NCBI RefSeq assembly: GCF_025499465.1
Contig: NZ_JAIMCA010000003.1
Location: forward strand, 767,443-831,442
Source: Allobosea sp. BH3
GTDB lineage: Bacteria > Pseudomonadota > Alphaproteobacteria > Rhizobiales > Beijerinckiaceae
Reading direction: 5' to 3'
DNA: 64,000 nucleotides
A model generated the notes under the pieces. That model made no database searches, had not been told where the DNA came from, and was given only the letters and a program-made list of their open reading frames with translations. Positions 9,471 through 19,257 of the stretch are shown piece after piece; positions within the stretch are counted from its first letter, which is position 1, and each line of letters starts with the position of its first letter. The position numbers were made by a program, and so were the translations under genes.

Positions 9471-10625
9471 ATGTCACGCAGCCGTTCCATCGGCCTGGTG
9501 CTCGCCGCCGTTTTCGCATCGACTGGCCTTCCGGCCTCCGATGCGTCGGCCCAGGGCGCCCCGCCGGCTCCTCCGGTTCAGGTCGCGAGCCCGCTCGCCA
9601 AGCGGATCACCCACTGGGACGAGTATACCGGCCGCTTCGAGGCGAGCGACCAGGTCGAGGTGCGCGCCCGCGTCTCCGGCTTCATCGACAGCGTGCATTT
9701 CGCGGACGGCAAGCTGGTGCAGAAGGGCGACCTGCTCTTCACCATCGACCAGCGCCCCTACAGGCTGGCTGTCGACGTGGCGCGCGCCGAGGTCGCCCGT
9801 GCCAAGGCCCAGGTCGAACTGGCGCAGAACGAGGTCGACCGCGCCGAGGGCCTGACCCAGAACCGCACCATCACCGCGCGCGACGTCGACCAGCGCCGCG
9901 CCAACCTCAACAGCGCCGTCGGCTCGCAGCAGGGCGCGGAGGCCAATCTCAAGAACGCCGAGCTCAACCTCGAATGGACCGAGGTGCGCGCGCCGCTGGC
10001 CGGTCGCATCTCGAACCGCCGCGTCGATCCCGGCAACCTGATCGCCGGCGGCCAGTCCGGCGCGACGCTGCTCACCACCATCGTCGCGGTCGATCCGATC
10101 TACTTCACCTTCGACGTCTCGGAGGCCGACTTCCTGCGCTATTCCCGTCTGGCGAGCCTGCGCGAGAACAGCGGCGGCGAAGCTGGCACGCCGGTTGAGG
10201 TGCGCCTCTCCGACGAGACGAAATGGGGCCGCCGCGGCAAGGTCAACTTCGTGGACAACGCGGTCAACGCCCGCTCGGCCACGATCCGCGGCCGCGCCGT
10301 CTTCGAGAACAAGGACCAGTTCCTGACGCCGGGCGTCTTCGGCCGCCTGCGCTTCTTTGCCGGCGAAGGCGACGCGCTCCTGGTGCCCGACACGGTCATC
10401 TCCTCGGACCAGGCCAACAAGGTCGTCATGACTGTCGGCCCGGAGAACAAGGTGGTGCCGAAGCGGGTCGAGCTCGGTCCTATCAGCGAAGGGCTGCGCG
10501 TCATCCGCTCGGGCCTGACCGTCCAGGACAAGGTCATCATCGGCGGCACAGCCAATCCGATGGTGCGCCCCGGCGTCGCGGTCACGCCGCAGCCGGGCGA
10601 GATCAAGGTCGCGACGACCAACTAG
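9471..10625 (+). CDS. RND efflux periplasmic adaptor (membrane fusion protein)
   Basis: 384 aa. The start at 9471 (MSRSRSIGLVLAAVFAS) has a GGAG eight bases upstream and opens a signal peptide (cleavage near DASAQG); 9435 is an alternative. Domain order is typical: beta-barrel strand EYTGRFEASDQVEVRARVSG, lipoyl half DGKLVQKGDLLFTIDQRPY, a coiled-coil hairpin (~110-170, AEVARAKAQVELAQNEVDR), the second lipoyl half, then barrel and membrane-proximal domain. It links the inner-membrane pump to an outer-membrane channel, which is not encoded here. The RND pump follows after 105 bp. Confidence 0.95.
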   Translation: MSRSRSIGLVLAAVFASTGLPASDASAQGAPPAPPVQVASPLAKRITHWDEYTGRFEASDQVEVRARVSGFIDSVHFADGKLVQKGDLLFTIDQRPYRLAVDVARAEVARAKAQVELAQNEVDRAEGLTQNRTITARDVDQRRANLNSAVGSQQGAEANLKNAELNLEWTEVRAPLAGRISNRRVDPGNLIAGGQSGATLLTTIVAVDPIYFTFDVSEADFLRYSRLASLRENSGGEAGTPVEVRLSDETKWGRRGKVNFVDNAVNARSATIRGRAVFENKDQFLTPGVFGRLRFFAGEGDALLVPDTVISSDQANKVVMTVGPENKVVPKRVELGPISEGLRVIRSGLTVQDKVIIGGTANPMVRPGVAVTPQPGEIKVATTN

Positions 10626-10632
10626 CGGCTCC

Positions 10633-10660
10633 GGCGCCGGCTCCCCCGCGGGCCGGCGCC
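10633..10660 (+). other. GC-rich hairpin between adaptor and pump genes
   Basis: GGCGCCGGC (10633-10641) pairs with GCCGGCGCC (10652-10660). It lies in the 105-bp spacer, without a T tract, so it may protect the upstream message or tune the adaptor:pump ratio rather than terminate. Confidence 0.4.
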
Positions 10661-10730
10661 TTGGACGCGATACCACATCAGGGGCGCCCATCGGGGCGCC
10701 TGCCCGCCTTTTCCGGACAGGACATCTTCC

Positions 10731-13700
10731 ATGTTCCGCTTCGCCCATTTCTTCATCGACCGGCCGATCTTCGCCACCGTGCTCTCGGTGCTGCTGACAA
10801 TCGCCGGCGCTATCGCCCAGCGTTCGCTGCCGATCGCCGAATATCCCGAGATCGCGCCGCCGACGGTGTCGATCCGCGCCACCTATCCGGGCGCCTCGGC
10901 CGAAACCGTCGCGGCCACGGTCGCGACGCCGATCGAGCAGGAGGTCAACGGCGTCGACGACATGCTCTACATCACCTCGCAATCGACCGGCGACGGCGTG
11001 GTGACGATCAACGTCGTGTTCAAGGCCGGCGTCGACATCGACCAGGCGCAGGTGCTGGTGCAGAACCGCGTTTCGCAGGCTGAGCCGCGCCTGCCGCAAG
11101 ACGTGCGCGCGCTCGGCATCCAGGTGCGCAAGGCCTCGCCCGACTTCCTGATGGTCATCAACATGATCTCGCCGGACGGGTCCCGCGACGCGCAGTACAT
11201 CTCCAACTACGCCTCGCTCTATGTGAAGGACGTACTGACCCGCATCGACGGCGTCGGCGACGTGCAGGTCTTCGGCGCCCGCGACTTCTCGATGCGCATC
11301 TGGCTCGATCCGGCCAAGGTCGCATCGCGCAACCTGACGGCGACGGACGTCATCACCGCGTTGCGCGCCGCGAACGTCCAGGTGGCCGCCGGTGCACTGA
11401 ACCAGCCGCCGGCCAAGTCGAACGAGGCCTTCCAGCTTGCGGTCAACACGCTTGGCCGCCTGACCGAGGTCTCGGAGTTCGAAAACATCGTGGTGCGCGC
11501 CGACGCCGATGGCGGCACCATCCGGGTGCGCGACATCGCGCGCGTCGAGCTCGGCTCTCAGGACTACACGACCAACGCCTATCTCGATAACAAGACCACC
11601 GTCGCCATCGGTGTCTTCCAGAGGCCGGGCTCGAACGCGCTCTCGACCTCGGACGCGATCCTCTCGCGCATGAACACGATGGCGAAGGATTTCCCGCCGG
11701 GGCTCGAGCACCGCATCATCTACAATCCGACCGAGTTCATCGGCGAATCGGTCAAGGCGGTGGTCAGCACGCTGCTCGAGGCGGTGGTCCTCGTCGTGAT
11801 CGTGGTGATCCTGTTCCTGCAGACCTGGCGGGCCGCGATCATCCCGATCGTCGCGATCCCGGTCTCGCTGGTCGGCACCTTCCTGATCATGAGTGCCGTC
11901 GGCATCTCGTTCAACACGATCTCGCTGCTGGCGCTGGTGCTGGCAATCGGCATCGTCGTCGACGACGCGATCGTCGTCGTCGAGAACGTGGAACGCTATC
12001 TGGCGCAGGGCATGACGCCCAAGGAAGCCGCCCACAAGACGATGGACGAAGTCGGCGGCGCGCTGCTCGCCATCGCGCTCGTGCTCTGCGCGGTGTTCAT
12101 TCCGACCGCCTTCATCAGTGGCCTGCAGGGCACCTTCTACCAGCAGTTCGCCGTCACCATCGCGGCCTCGACAGCGATCTCCTGCTTCGTATCGCTGACA
12201 CTGTCGCCGGCCATGTCGGCGATCCTGCTGAAGCCGCACCGGGCTCATGACGCCCCGCAGCCGCGCGGCATCATCCATTCTCTCGGCGCACCGCTGCGCT
12301 GGTTCTTCCATTACTTCAACGCCGGCTTCGACTGGCTCTCGAACACCTATGGCAGGGTGACCTCGCGGCTGATCAGGCTCGCGGTGATCCTGCTCATCGT
12401 CTACGCCGGGCTGATCGCTCTTACGGCCCAGCGGATCAACAATACGCCGACCGGCCTCGTGCCCCAGCTCGACCGCGGTTACTTCATCATCGCCATGCAG
12501 CTCCCGGCCGGAGCGACGCTTGCGCGCACCGACGAGGCGCTGCGCAAGGCGAACGACATCTTGCTGTCGCGGCCGGGCGTGGCGCATACCGTCGCCTTCG
12601 CCGGCCTGGACGGCGCGACCTTCACCATCGCGCCCAACGCCGGCGTCGCCTTCGTCACGCTCGCGCCTTTCGCCGAGCGCGAGAAGCAGGGCCTGACGAC
12701 CGACGGCATCCTGAACGACCTGCGCCAACAGATGTTCGGGGTGACGGAAGCCTTCACGCTCGCCATCCCGCCGCCGGCCGTGCCCGGCATCGGCACCGGC
12801 GGCGGCCTGAAGGGCTATGTGCAGGATCGCGGCGGGCGCGGGCTTGCGGCGCTCGAAGGTGCGGCCTGGATCGTTGCCGGCTCCGCCGGGCAGGTTCCGG
12901 GCATCCAGCAGCCCTTCACGCTGTTCTCGACCAAGACGCCGCAGATCTATGCCGACATCGACCGCACCAAGGCTGAGATGCTCGGCGTGCCGGTCACGCG
13001 CATCTTCGAGACGCTGTCGATCTATATGGGCTCCGCCTATGTGAACGACTTCAACCTGCTCGGCCGCACCTACCGCGTCACCGCGCAGGCGGACAACCCG
13101 TTCCGCCTGACCACACGCGATGTCGCCAACCTCAAGACCCGCAACGCGGACGGCGAGATGGTGCCTATCGGCTCGGTCGCGTCCTTCGAGAACACCACCG
13201 GTGCCTATCGCGTGCCGCGCTACAATCTCTACCCGGCGGCCGAGGTACAGCTCTCGATGGCGCGCGGCTATTCAACGGGCCAGGGCATCGCGGCGATCGA
13301 GCAGATCGCCGAGCAGCGCCTGCCGGCCGGCTTCGGCTTCGAATGGACCGAGATCGCGCTGCAGGAGAAGCTCGCGGGCAACACGGCGACGATCGCCTTC
13401 GGCCTGGCCGTGGTCTTCGTCTTCCTGCTGCTGGCAGCACTCTATGAGAGCTGGCTCCTGCCGCTGGCGGTCATCCTGATCGTGCCGATGTGTATCCTGG
13501 CCGCGATGTTCGGCGTGAACTATGCGGGGCTCGACCGCAACATCCTGGTCGATATCGGCCTGGTGGTGCTCGTCGGCCTCGCCGCCAAGAACGCGATCCT
13601 GATCGTGGAGTTCGCCAAGCAGGCGGAGGACGAGGGCATGAACCGGCGCGACGCGGCCATTGCCGCCGCCCGCACCCGCCTGCGGCCGATCCTGATGACG

Positions 13701-13925
13701 TCGATGGCCTTCATCCTCGGCGTGCTGCCGTTGACCGTCTCGGTCGGCGCCGGCGCCGAGATGCGCCAGGCGATGGGCATCGCGGTGTTCTCGGGCATGC
13801 TGGGCGTGACCATCTTCGGCCTGATCTTCACGCCGGTGTTCTACGTGATGGTGCGCTGGCTGGCCGATCTGCGCGGGAACCGCCGCAAGGCGCTGGCGGC
13901 CCAGGCGACCCATACGGCGCACTGA
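10731..13925 (+). CDS. RND multidrug efflux pump, HAE1 family
   Basis: Inner-membrane proton/drug antiporter of 1064 aa, full length for AcrB/MexB-type pumps. TM1 is near the N-terminus (FFIDRPIFATVLSVLLTIAG). Proton-relay acidic residues in TM4 are present (IGIVVDDAIVVVENVERY), the second-half motif GLAAKNAILIVEFAKQ is intact, and two large periplasmic loops (~40-330 and ~560-870) sit in the right places. With the adaptor upstream it forms a tripartite pump lacking its own TolC-type channel, which is common in this group. Substrates cannot be inferred. Confidence 0.96.
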   Translation: MFRFAHFFIDRPIFATVLSVLLTIAGAIAQRSLPIAEYPEIAPPTVSIRATYPGASAETVAATVATPIEQEVNGVDDMLYITSQSTGDGVVTINVVFKAGVDIDQAQVLVQNRVSQAEPRLPQDVRALGIQVRKASPDFLMVINMISPDGSRDAQYISNYASLYVKDVLTRIDGVGDVQVFGARDFSMRIWLDPAKVASRNLTATDVITALRAANVQVAAGALNQPPAKSNEAFQLAVNTLGRLTEVSEFENIVVRADADGGTIRVRDIARVELGSQDYTTNAYLDNKTTVAIGVFQRPGSNALSTSDAILSRMNTMAKDFPPGLEHRIIYNPTEFIGESVKAVVSTLLEAVVLVVIVVILFLQTWRAAIIPIVAIPVSLVGTFLIMSAVGISFNTISLLALVLAIGIVVDDAIVVVENVERYLAQGMTPKEAAHKTMDEVGGALLAIALVLCAVFIPTAFISGLQGTFYQQFAVTIAASTAISCFVSLTLSPAMSAILLKPHRAHDAPQPRGIIHSLGAPLRWFFHYFNAGFDWLSNTYGRVTSRLIRLAVILLIVYAGLIALTAQRINNTPTGLVPQLDRGYFIIAMQLPAGATLARTDEALRKANDILLSRPGVAHTVAFAGLDGATFTIAPNAGVAFVTLAPFAEREKQGLTTDGILNDLRQQMFGVTEAFTLAIPPPAVPGIGTGGGLKGYVQDRGGRGLAALEGAAWIVAGSAGQVPGIQQPFTLFSTKTPQIYADIDRTKAEMLGVPVTRIFETLSIYMGSAYVNDFNLLGRTYRVTAQADNPFRLTTRDVANLKTRNADGEMVPIGSVASFENTTGAYRVPRYNLYPAAEVQLSMARGYSTGQGIAAIEQIAEQRLPAGFGFEWTEIALQEKLAGNTATIAFGLAVVFVFLLLAALYESWLLPLAVILIVPMCILAAMFGVNYAGLDRNILVDIGLVVLVGLAAKNAILIVEFAKQAEDEGMNRRDAAIAAARTRLRPILMTSMAFILGVLPLTVSVGAGAEMRQAMGIAVFSGMLGVTIFGLIFTPVFYVMVRWLADLRGNRRKALAAQATHTAH

Positions 13926-13948
13926 TCCCGCGCCGCTCCTCTCAAATG

Positions 13949-13976
13949 AAAAGGGCCGCTTGCGCGGCCCTTTTTT
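13949..13976 (+). terminator. Intrinsic terminator of the RND operon
   Basis: AAAAGGGCCGC (13949-13959), loop TTGC, GCGGCCC then TTTTTT. The A-rich left side means it could also work for gatA on the minus strand. Confidence 0.9.
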
Positions 13977-13996
13977 GTATCTCGCTGCGATGTGGC

Positions 13997-15511
13997 TTAG
14001 CCCCACCACTTCTCCGTCACGGGGAAGCGGCCGGCGGCCTGCTCGATGACCTCGCCGAGCGAGAACAGCGTCTCCTCGTCGAAGGGGCGGCCGATGAGCT
14101 GGAGGCCGAGCGGCAGGCCCTGGGCATCCAGACCGGCCGGAACGGCAATGCCGGGCAGGCCCGCCATGTTCACCGTCACGGTGAAGACGTCGTTGAGATA
14201 CATCTCGACCGGATCGGCCGAGCCCTTCTCGCCGATGCCGAAGGCCGCGGACGGCGTCGCAGGCGTCAGCACCGCGTCGATGCCGGCGGCGTAGACCGTT
14301 TCGAAATCGCGCTTGATCAGCGTGCGGACCTTCTGGGCGCGCAGATAATAGGCGTCGTAGTAGCCGGCCGAGAGCACATAGGTGCCGATCATGATGCGGC
14401 GCTTGACCTCGGCGCCGAAACCGGCGGCGCGGGTCTTCTCGTACATCTCGACGATGTCCTTGCCCTGCTCGCGCAGGCCGTAGCGGACGCCATCATAGCG
14501 GGCGAGGTTCGAAGACGCCTCAGCGGGCGCGACGATGTAATAGGCCGGCAGGGCGTATTTGGTATGCGGCAGCGAGATCTCGACGATCTCGGCGCCGGCG
14601 GCCTTCAGCCAGTCGATGCCCTTCTGCCAGAGCGCGTCGATCTCGGGGTTCAGCCCCTCCAGACGATATTCCTTCGGAATGCCGATCTTCATGCCCTTCA
14701 CCGAGCGGCCGACGGCCTGCTCGTAATCCGGCACCGGCGCATCGACCGATGTGGTGTCCTTCGGGTCATGCCCGGCCATGGAGCGCAGCATCGCGGCGCA
14801 GTCGCGCACCGTCTTGCCGATCGGCCCGGCCTGATCGAGCGACGAGGCGAAGGCAACGATGCCCCAGCGCGAGCAGCGGCCATAGGTCGGCTTGATGCCC
14901 ACCGTGCCCGTGAAGGCAGCGGGCTGGCGGATCGAGCCGCCGGTATCCGTCGCGGTCGCGGCGAGGCAGAGACCGGCGGCGACAGCCGAGGCCGAGCCGC
15001 CGGAGGAGCCGCCCGGCACGAGATGATTGCCCTCTACGCCGCCGCCCTGCCCGGCCGACACGTTGGAGCCCTTCCGACGCCACGGATTGACGACGTTGCC
15101 GAAGGCGCTGGTCTCGTTCGACGAGCCCATGGCGAACTCGTCATTGTTGAGCTTGCCGAGCATCACCGCGCCGTCGCGCCAGAGCTGGCTGGAGACGGTC
15201 GATTCATAGGGCGGCACGAAATTGCCGAGGATCTTCGAGCATGCGGTGGTGCGCACGCCTTCCGTGGCGAAGAGATCCTTGATGCCGAGCGGCAGGCCCT
15301 CGAGCGGGCGGGCCTCGCCCTTGGCCAGCTTCTCATCGGAGGCGGCGGCCTGCTTTAGCGCATGGTCGGGGGTTTCGAGCACATACGCGTTGAGCGCCCG
15401 CCCCTTCTCGACGGCGGCGATATGGGCCTTCGTCAGCTCGGTGGCGGAGAAACTCTTGGTCTTCAGGCCGTCGCGGGCCTCGGTCAGCGTCAGGCGGGTG
15501 AGATCGGTCAC
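13997..15511 (-). CDS. gatA: Asp/Glu-tRNA(Asn/Gln) amidotransferase subunit A
   Basis: The glutaminase/amidase subunit of GatCAB. A GTG at 15511 ([16 protein letters not shown]) is the chosen start, giving 504 aa; the frame can be opened to 15574, but that extension is translated from a palindromic repeat and is unlikely to be protein. The amidase Ser-cisSer-Lys triad is visible: Lys in LPLGIKDLF, the serines in [15 protein letters not shown], with [15 protein letters not shown] following. It ends PVTEKWWG. gatC lies 135 bp upstream across the repeat; gatB is 4.8 kb downstream past the RND operon. Confidence 0.96.
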   Translation of the reverse strand: MTDLTRLTLTEARDGLKTKSFSATELTKAHIAAVEKGRALNAYVLETPDHALKQAAASDEKLAKGEARPLEGLPLGIKDLFATEGVRTTACSKILGNFVPPYESTVSSQLWRDGAVMLGKLNNDEFAMGSSNETSAFGNVVNPWRRKGSNVSAGQGGGVEGNHLVPGGSSGGSASAVAAGLCLAATATDTGGSIRQPAAFTGTVGIKPTYGRCSRWGIVAFASSLDQAGPIGKTVRDCAAMLRSMAGHDPKDTTSVDAPVPDYEQAVGRSVKGMKIGIPKEYRLEGLNPEIDALWQKGIDWLKAAGAEIVEISLPHTKYALPAYYIVAPAEASSNLARYDGVRYGLREQGKDIVEMYEKTRAAGFGAEVKRRIMIGTYVLSAGYYDAYYLRAQKVRTLIKRDFETVYAAGIDAVLTPATPSAAFGIGEKGSADPVEMYLNDVFTVTVNMAGLPGIAVPAGLDAQGLPLGLQLIGRPFDEETLFSLGEVIEQAAGRFPVTEKWWG

Positions 15512-15544
15512 GATGGTTATCCGAATGAACTTGTCGGGAGAACC

Positions 15545-15632
15545 GTCATTGCGAGGAGCGCAGCGACGAAGCAATCCAGGAGCGGCAGCGCTCGACGTCC
15601 CCCTGGATTGCTTCGCTTCGCTCGCAATGACA
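15545..15632. repeat. Dispersed palindromic repeat, type 2
   Basis: The ends are inverted copies: it begins GTCATTGCGAGGAGCGCAGC and ends GCTTCGCTCGCAATGAC. Nested inside are GAAGCAATCCAGG and CCTGGATTGCTTC as inverted arms. A second copy is at 59585-59670. This is the widespread rhizobial GTCATTGCGAG element; it sits between gatC and gatA. Confidence 0.8.
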
Positions 15633-15646
15633 GAGGACGATGCACG

Positions 15647-15934
15647 CTACTCGATGACTTTGGGCACCATGAAATAATCGTCCTCGGAGGCCGGGGCGTT
15701 GGCGATGATCTCGTCGGCGATTTCGCCGTCGTTGACCACGTCCTCGCGCTGCTTCATCGCCATCGGCATCACCGAGGTCATCGGCTCGACGCCATCGACA
15801 TTCACCTCGCCCAGTTGCTCTACGAAGCCGAGGATGGCGTTGATCTCGCCTTGCAGCTTGGGCAGGTCGGCCTCCGGAACGGCGATGCGCGCGAGATGCG
15901 CGACGCGTTTGACGGTGGCGAGATCGACCGACAT
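15647..15934 (-). CDS. gatC: Asp/Glu-tRNA(Asn/Gln) amidotransferase subunit C
   Basis: The small stabilising subunit that clamps GatA and GatB. 95 aa: [20 protein letters not shown] at the N-terminus, the central [19 protein letters not shown] and the C-terminal [28 protein letters not shown], all standard GatC. The first gene of the gatC-gatA transcription unit, separated from gatA by a palindromic repeat. Confidence 0.95.
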   Translation of the reverse strand: MSVDLATVKRVAHLARIAVPEADLPKLQGEINAILGFVEQLGEVNVDGVEPMTSVMPMAMKQREDVVNDGEIADEIIANAPASEDDYFMVPKVIE

Positions 15935-16029
15935 GGCGGACTCCTGAATAAGGCGCGGATCACGCGCCGAGAAAGCTTCGCCGCGCTATAGCAGATGGCG
16001 GCGCGTAAGTAAGGGCCAAGACCAAGCGC

Positions 16030-16107
16030 GGCATGGTCGGGATTGACCCGACCATCTCCCTTCCAGAGGTTCGCGGCTCTCCGCTCCGCTTCGGCCGAGA
16101 ATGACGG
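16030..16107. repeat. Dispersed palindromic repeat, type 1
   Basis: It starts GGCATGGTCGGGATTGACCC with a GGTCGGGATTGACCCGACC hairpin and ends TCGGCCGAGAATGACGG. The right end matches the right end of the copy at 2450-2538 (GAGAATGACGG). It lies between the gatC promoter side and the 3' end of the next minus-strand gene. Confidence 0.65.
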
Positions 16108-16112
16108 CAGGC

Positions 16113-16811
16113 TCAGACCGCGAAGGCCTCGCCCTTCTTCGGCACCACCGCTTCGATGCCGCTCCCCTTCAGCCCGGCGACGAAGGCGTCGGCGTTCTGG
16201 TCGATCAGCGGGAAGGTGCCGTAATGGCTCGGGATCGCGACCTTCGGCTTGACGAAACGGGTCATGGCGAGCGCGGCGACCTTGCCGCCCATGGTGAAGC
16301 GGTCTCCGACCGGGCAGATGCAGATCTCGACGCCGTGGATTTCGGCGAGCAGCGCCATGTCGGAGAAGATGTCGGTATCGCCCATATGCCAGAGCGTCTT
16401 CTCGCCCCCGGCCTTGATGATCGCGCCATTGGCGTTGCCGACCGGCACGTTGACACCGCCTTCGCCCATGCCGGCCGAATGGTCGGCGCGGACCAGCGTG
16501 ACGCTGAACGGACCGAGATCGACGGTGCCGCCGGTGTTCATCGGCTGGAAGCTCTTCAGCCCCTGCGAGGCGAGATGCATGGCGAGGTCGTAATTGGTGA
16601 TGACCGTCGCGCCGGTCTTCTCAGCGATGGCGAGCGTGTCGCCGACATGGTCGCCATGACCATGGGTGACGACGATATGGCTGACGCCGCTGGAGATCCC
16701 CGCGACATCGCCCTCGAACGCCGGATTCCCTGTGAAGAACGGGTCGATCAGGATCGCGGCGCCTCCGATATCGAGGCGGAAGGCGGAATGGCCGTACCAG
16801 GTGAGCTTCAT
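16113..16811 (-). CDS. Metal-dependent hydrolase, metallo-beta-lactamase fold (UPF0173 type)
   Basis: 232 aa from the ATG at 16811 ([17 protein letters not shown]); an upstream extension of the frame overlaps the divergent adenine deaminase gene and is rejected. The zinc motif HxHxDH appears as [12 protein letters not shown], with further ligands in NMNTGG-region and a C-terminal [12 protein letters not shown]. The [11 protein letters not shown] start and length match the UPF0173 family, whose substrate is not established. Cytosolic. It is divergent from adenine deaminase with ~120 bp between starts. Confidence 0.88.
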   Translation of the reverse strand: MKLTWYGHSAFRLDIGGAAILIDPFFTGNPAFEGDVAGISSGVSHIVVTHGHGDHVGDTLAIAEKTGATVITNYDLAMHLASQGLKSFQPMNTGGTVDLGPFSVTLVRADHSAGMGEGGVNVPVGNANGAIIKAGGEKTLWHMGDTDIFSDMALLAEIHGVEICICPVGDRFTMGGKVAALAMTRFVKPKVAIPSHYGTFPLIDQNADAFVAGLKGSGIEAVVPKKGEAFAV

Positions 16812-16932
16812 GCGGGAACTCCGGGCGTTCGCAGTGCCGGCCCCTTCTAGGCCGATCCGTGCCACCGACCAAGTCGACAAGCCGACAGGAGCCATGCAGG
16901 TTGCCCGCAAGCCAACTTCACGGAATCGCCCC

Positions 16933-18633
16933 ATGACCGATGCCGCCACTCTCGCCCGCCGGATCGCCCAGGGGCATGGCGACGAGCCGGCCGATCTCGT
17001 CATCAAGGGCGCCCGGCTGCTCGATTTTGTCACCGGCGCGCTCGTCGAGAGCGACATCGCCATCTGCGGCGACACGATCGTCGGGACCTACGGCACCTAC
17101 CAAGGCAAACGCGTCCTCGATGCCAAGGGGCTGATCGCCGTGCCGGGGTTTATCGACACGCATCTGCACATCGAATCCTCGCTGGTGACGCCGTTCGAAT
17201 TCGAGCGCTGCGTGCTGCCGCACGGCGTCACCACCGCGATCTGCGATCCGCACGAGATCGCCAATGTGCTGGGCGCGGAAGGGATCCGCTATTTTCTCGC
17301 CTGCGCCCAGGCGATGCGGATGGATCTGCGCGTCAACCTGTCGAGCTGCGTGCCGGCGACGCATCTTGAGACTGCAGGCGCAGTGCTGGAAGCCGGCGAC
17401 CTGACGGCGCTGATGGACCATCCGAAGGTCATCGGGCTGGCCGAGTTCATGAACTTCCCCGGCGTGATCCATCGCGATCCCGCCTGCCTCGCCAAGCTGG
17501 AGGCTTTCTCCCACCGTCATATCGACGGCCATGCGCCGCTGGTGCGAGGCCTCGACCTCAACGCCTATCTCGCCGCCGGCATCCGCACCGACCATGAGAC
17601 GACGACGGCGGACGAAGCCCGCGAGAAGCTCGCTAAGGGCATGGCGATCCTGATTCGAGAGGGCTCGGTCTCGAAGGATTTGCATGCGCTGATCCCGCTG
17701 ATCTCGCGCGATGCCTCGCCCTTCCTTGCCTTCTGCACCGATGACCGCAACCCGCTCGATATCGGCGAGGAAGGCCATCTCGACTACATGATCCGCACGG
17801 CCATCGCCCATGGCGCGGACGTGCTCGCGACCTATCGCATCGCCTCGCATTCGGCGGCGCGGAATTTCGGCCTGTTCGACCGTGGCTTCATCGGACCGGG
17901 CAAACGCGCCGACATCGTGCTGCTCGAGGACCTCGCCGCCTGCTCGGTGAAGCAGGTCCTGACCGGCGGCAGGCTGGTCGAGGAGGCGCTGTTTGTGGAT
18001 CGAGCGACCATCCCTGCGGTCGGGCACGGCAGCGTGAAATGCCAGCCCGTCACGCCGGAGGCCTTCCACGCGAAGGCGCGCGAAGGCGAGACGCCCGTGA
18101 TCGGCGTGGTGCCGGGCCGGATCATCACCGAGCGGCTGTCGATGCCCCTGCCCTCCCGCGACGGCTTCGCCCTGCCCGACCTGGCGCAGGATGCGGTCAA
18201 GGTCACGGTGATCGAGCGGCATGGCAAGAACGGCGGCATCGCGACCGGCTTCGTCCATGGCTTTGGCATGAAGCGCGGCGCCATCGCCTCCTCGGTCGGG
18301 CATGACAGCCACAATCTCTGCGTGGTCGGCGTCGATGACGCGGCGATGGCGGCCGCCGCCAACCGCCTGATCGAGATCGGCGGCGGCTTCGCCGTGGCCG
18401 AGGGCGATAGGGTGACGGCGGAACTGGCACTGCCCGTCGCCGGGCTGATGAGCGAGCAGCCCTTCGAGACGGTGCGGCACGATCTGGAGAGCCTGCGCGC
18501 CGCGGCAAAGGCGCTCGGCGTCGTGCTGGCCGAGCCCTTCCTGCAAGTCGCCTTCCTGACCCTGCCGGTGATCCCGCACCTCAAGATCACCGACAAGGGG
18601 CTGGTCGATGTGGACCGGTTCGATTTCGTGTGA
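16933..18633 (+). CDS. ade: Adenine deaminase
   Basis: Converts adenine to hypoxanthine in purine salvage. The start at 16933 ([16 protein letters not shown]) gives 566 aa; an ATG at 16894 is possible but its GGAG is only two bases away. Amidohydrolase-fold motifs: [17 protein letters not shown] (HxH metal site), [21 protein letters not shown], and the Ade-type C-terminal domain [20 protein letters not shown] with SVGHDSHNL. Length and motif order match Ade rather than the ADD-like adenine aminohydrolases. Monocistronic. Confidence 0.94.
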   Translation: MTDAATLARRIAQGHGDEPADLVIKGARLLDFVTGALVESDIAICGDTIVGTYGTYQGKRVLDAKGLIAVPGFIDTHLHIESSLVTPFEFERCVLPHGVTTAICDPHEIANVLGAEGIRYFLACAQAMRMDLRVNLSSCVPATHLETAGAVLEAGDLTALMDHPKVIGLAEFMNFPGVIHRDPACLAKLEAFSHRHIDGHAPLVRGLDLNAYLAAGIRTDHETTTADEAREKLAKGMAILIREGSVSKDLHALIPLISRDASPFLAFCTDDRNPLDIGEEGHLDYMIRTAIAHGADVLATYRIASHSAARNFGLFDRGFIGPGKRADIVLLEDLAACSVKQVLTGGRLVEEALFVDRATIPAVGHGSVKCQPVTPEAFHAKAREGETPVIGVVPGRIITERLSMPLPSRDGFALPDLAQDAVKVTVIERHGKNGGIATGFVHGFGMKRGAIASSVGHDSHNLCVVGVDDAAMAAAANRLIEIGGGFAVAEGDRVTAELALPVAGLMSEQPFETVRHDLESLRAAAKALGVVLAEPFLQVAFLTLPVIPHLKITDKGLVDVDRFDFV

Positions 18634-18687
18634 GGTTGTGAGGGTGAGTCAGGTTGTGAAGCGAAAGGTGGGGCGTCTGCAATGAAT

Positions 18688-19160
18688 CGGAAGCCGACGT
18701 CCACCAAAGCAGCCCAATCTGGCCGGATCGCGCCAGGAGCAGACTCTGGCGGCCTACCCGAGAGCGGACGTACCCGAGCTGAACATCACGCGCTGCGCGC
18801 TCTCGCAAAGTCAGACTCAACAAAGCGGCCAGCGTGTTCTGACAATCGAGATCAACGCGCCGATTGCCAATAAGGCTGCTTGCGTCATCGTGTTGCCGTT
18901 CGGCTTGGCTCTCGCTTCTGGCGCAGGGCTTCAGATCGAAGACAGATCGGTAGGACAAGCACTTCCCTTCCGGACATGCCTGCCAATCGGCCCTCGTACC
19001 GGTGAGTTTTGATGCGCCTACCCTCGCACTGCTGCGTGCTGGCGGAGTGCTTAAGGTGAAGACCGTCGCAGACGGCGGTCAGGAGGCATCATTTTCCATC
19101 TCTCTCAAGGGATTTGCTCCCGCCTTCGACAGGGTAACCGCACTCGCCAGCGCCGTCTGC
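18688..19160 (+). pseudogene. Remnant of an IalB-type (invasion-associated locus B) gene
   Basis: One frame reads NITRCALSQSQTQQSG, VLTIEINAPIANKAACVIVL, PFGLALASGAGLQIED and PFRTCLPIG, then reaches a stop near 19010. A shifted frame continues at once with LVPVSFDAPTLALLRAGGVL and ASFSISLKGFAPAFDRV. Together these resemble the C-terminal two-thirds of an IalB-family periplasmic protein, interrupted by a small indel near 18990-19000 and lacking a signal peptide. The family call is from memory of its pattern, not from a search. Bases 18634-18687 and 19161-19257 show nothing further that can be supported. Confidence 0.55.
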
Positions 19161-19257
19161 CTCGCTGCAAGGCCACCTTGTCCTGCAAGCTCGGCGATCA
19201 CCACATCTTCGCCATCCGCATCGCAGGGGGGCGCCTCGATAACATCGCCTCGCGTCT

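Noticed and set aside
9474..12728. A very long open frame on the minus strand opposite the RND operon
   Set aside because: It is a mirror of GC-rich codon bias on the coding strand, with Arg/Asp/His-rich low-complexity translation and no family motif.
13490..15358. A plus-strand frame spanning the end of the RND pump and most of gatA
   Set aside because: It crosses a strong terminator and the gatA gene in the wrong sense; both real genes explain the openness.
16918..18579. A 553-codon minus-strand frame opposite adenine deaminase
   Set aside because: Shadow of ade; composition is His/Arg/Gln-rich with no motif.
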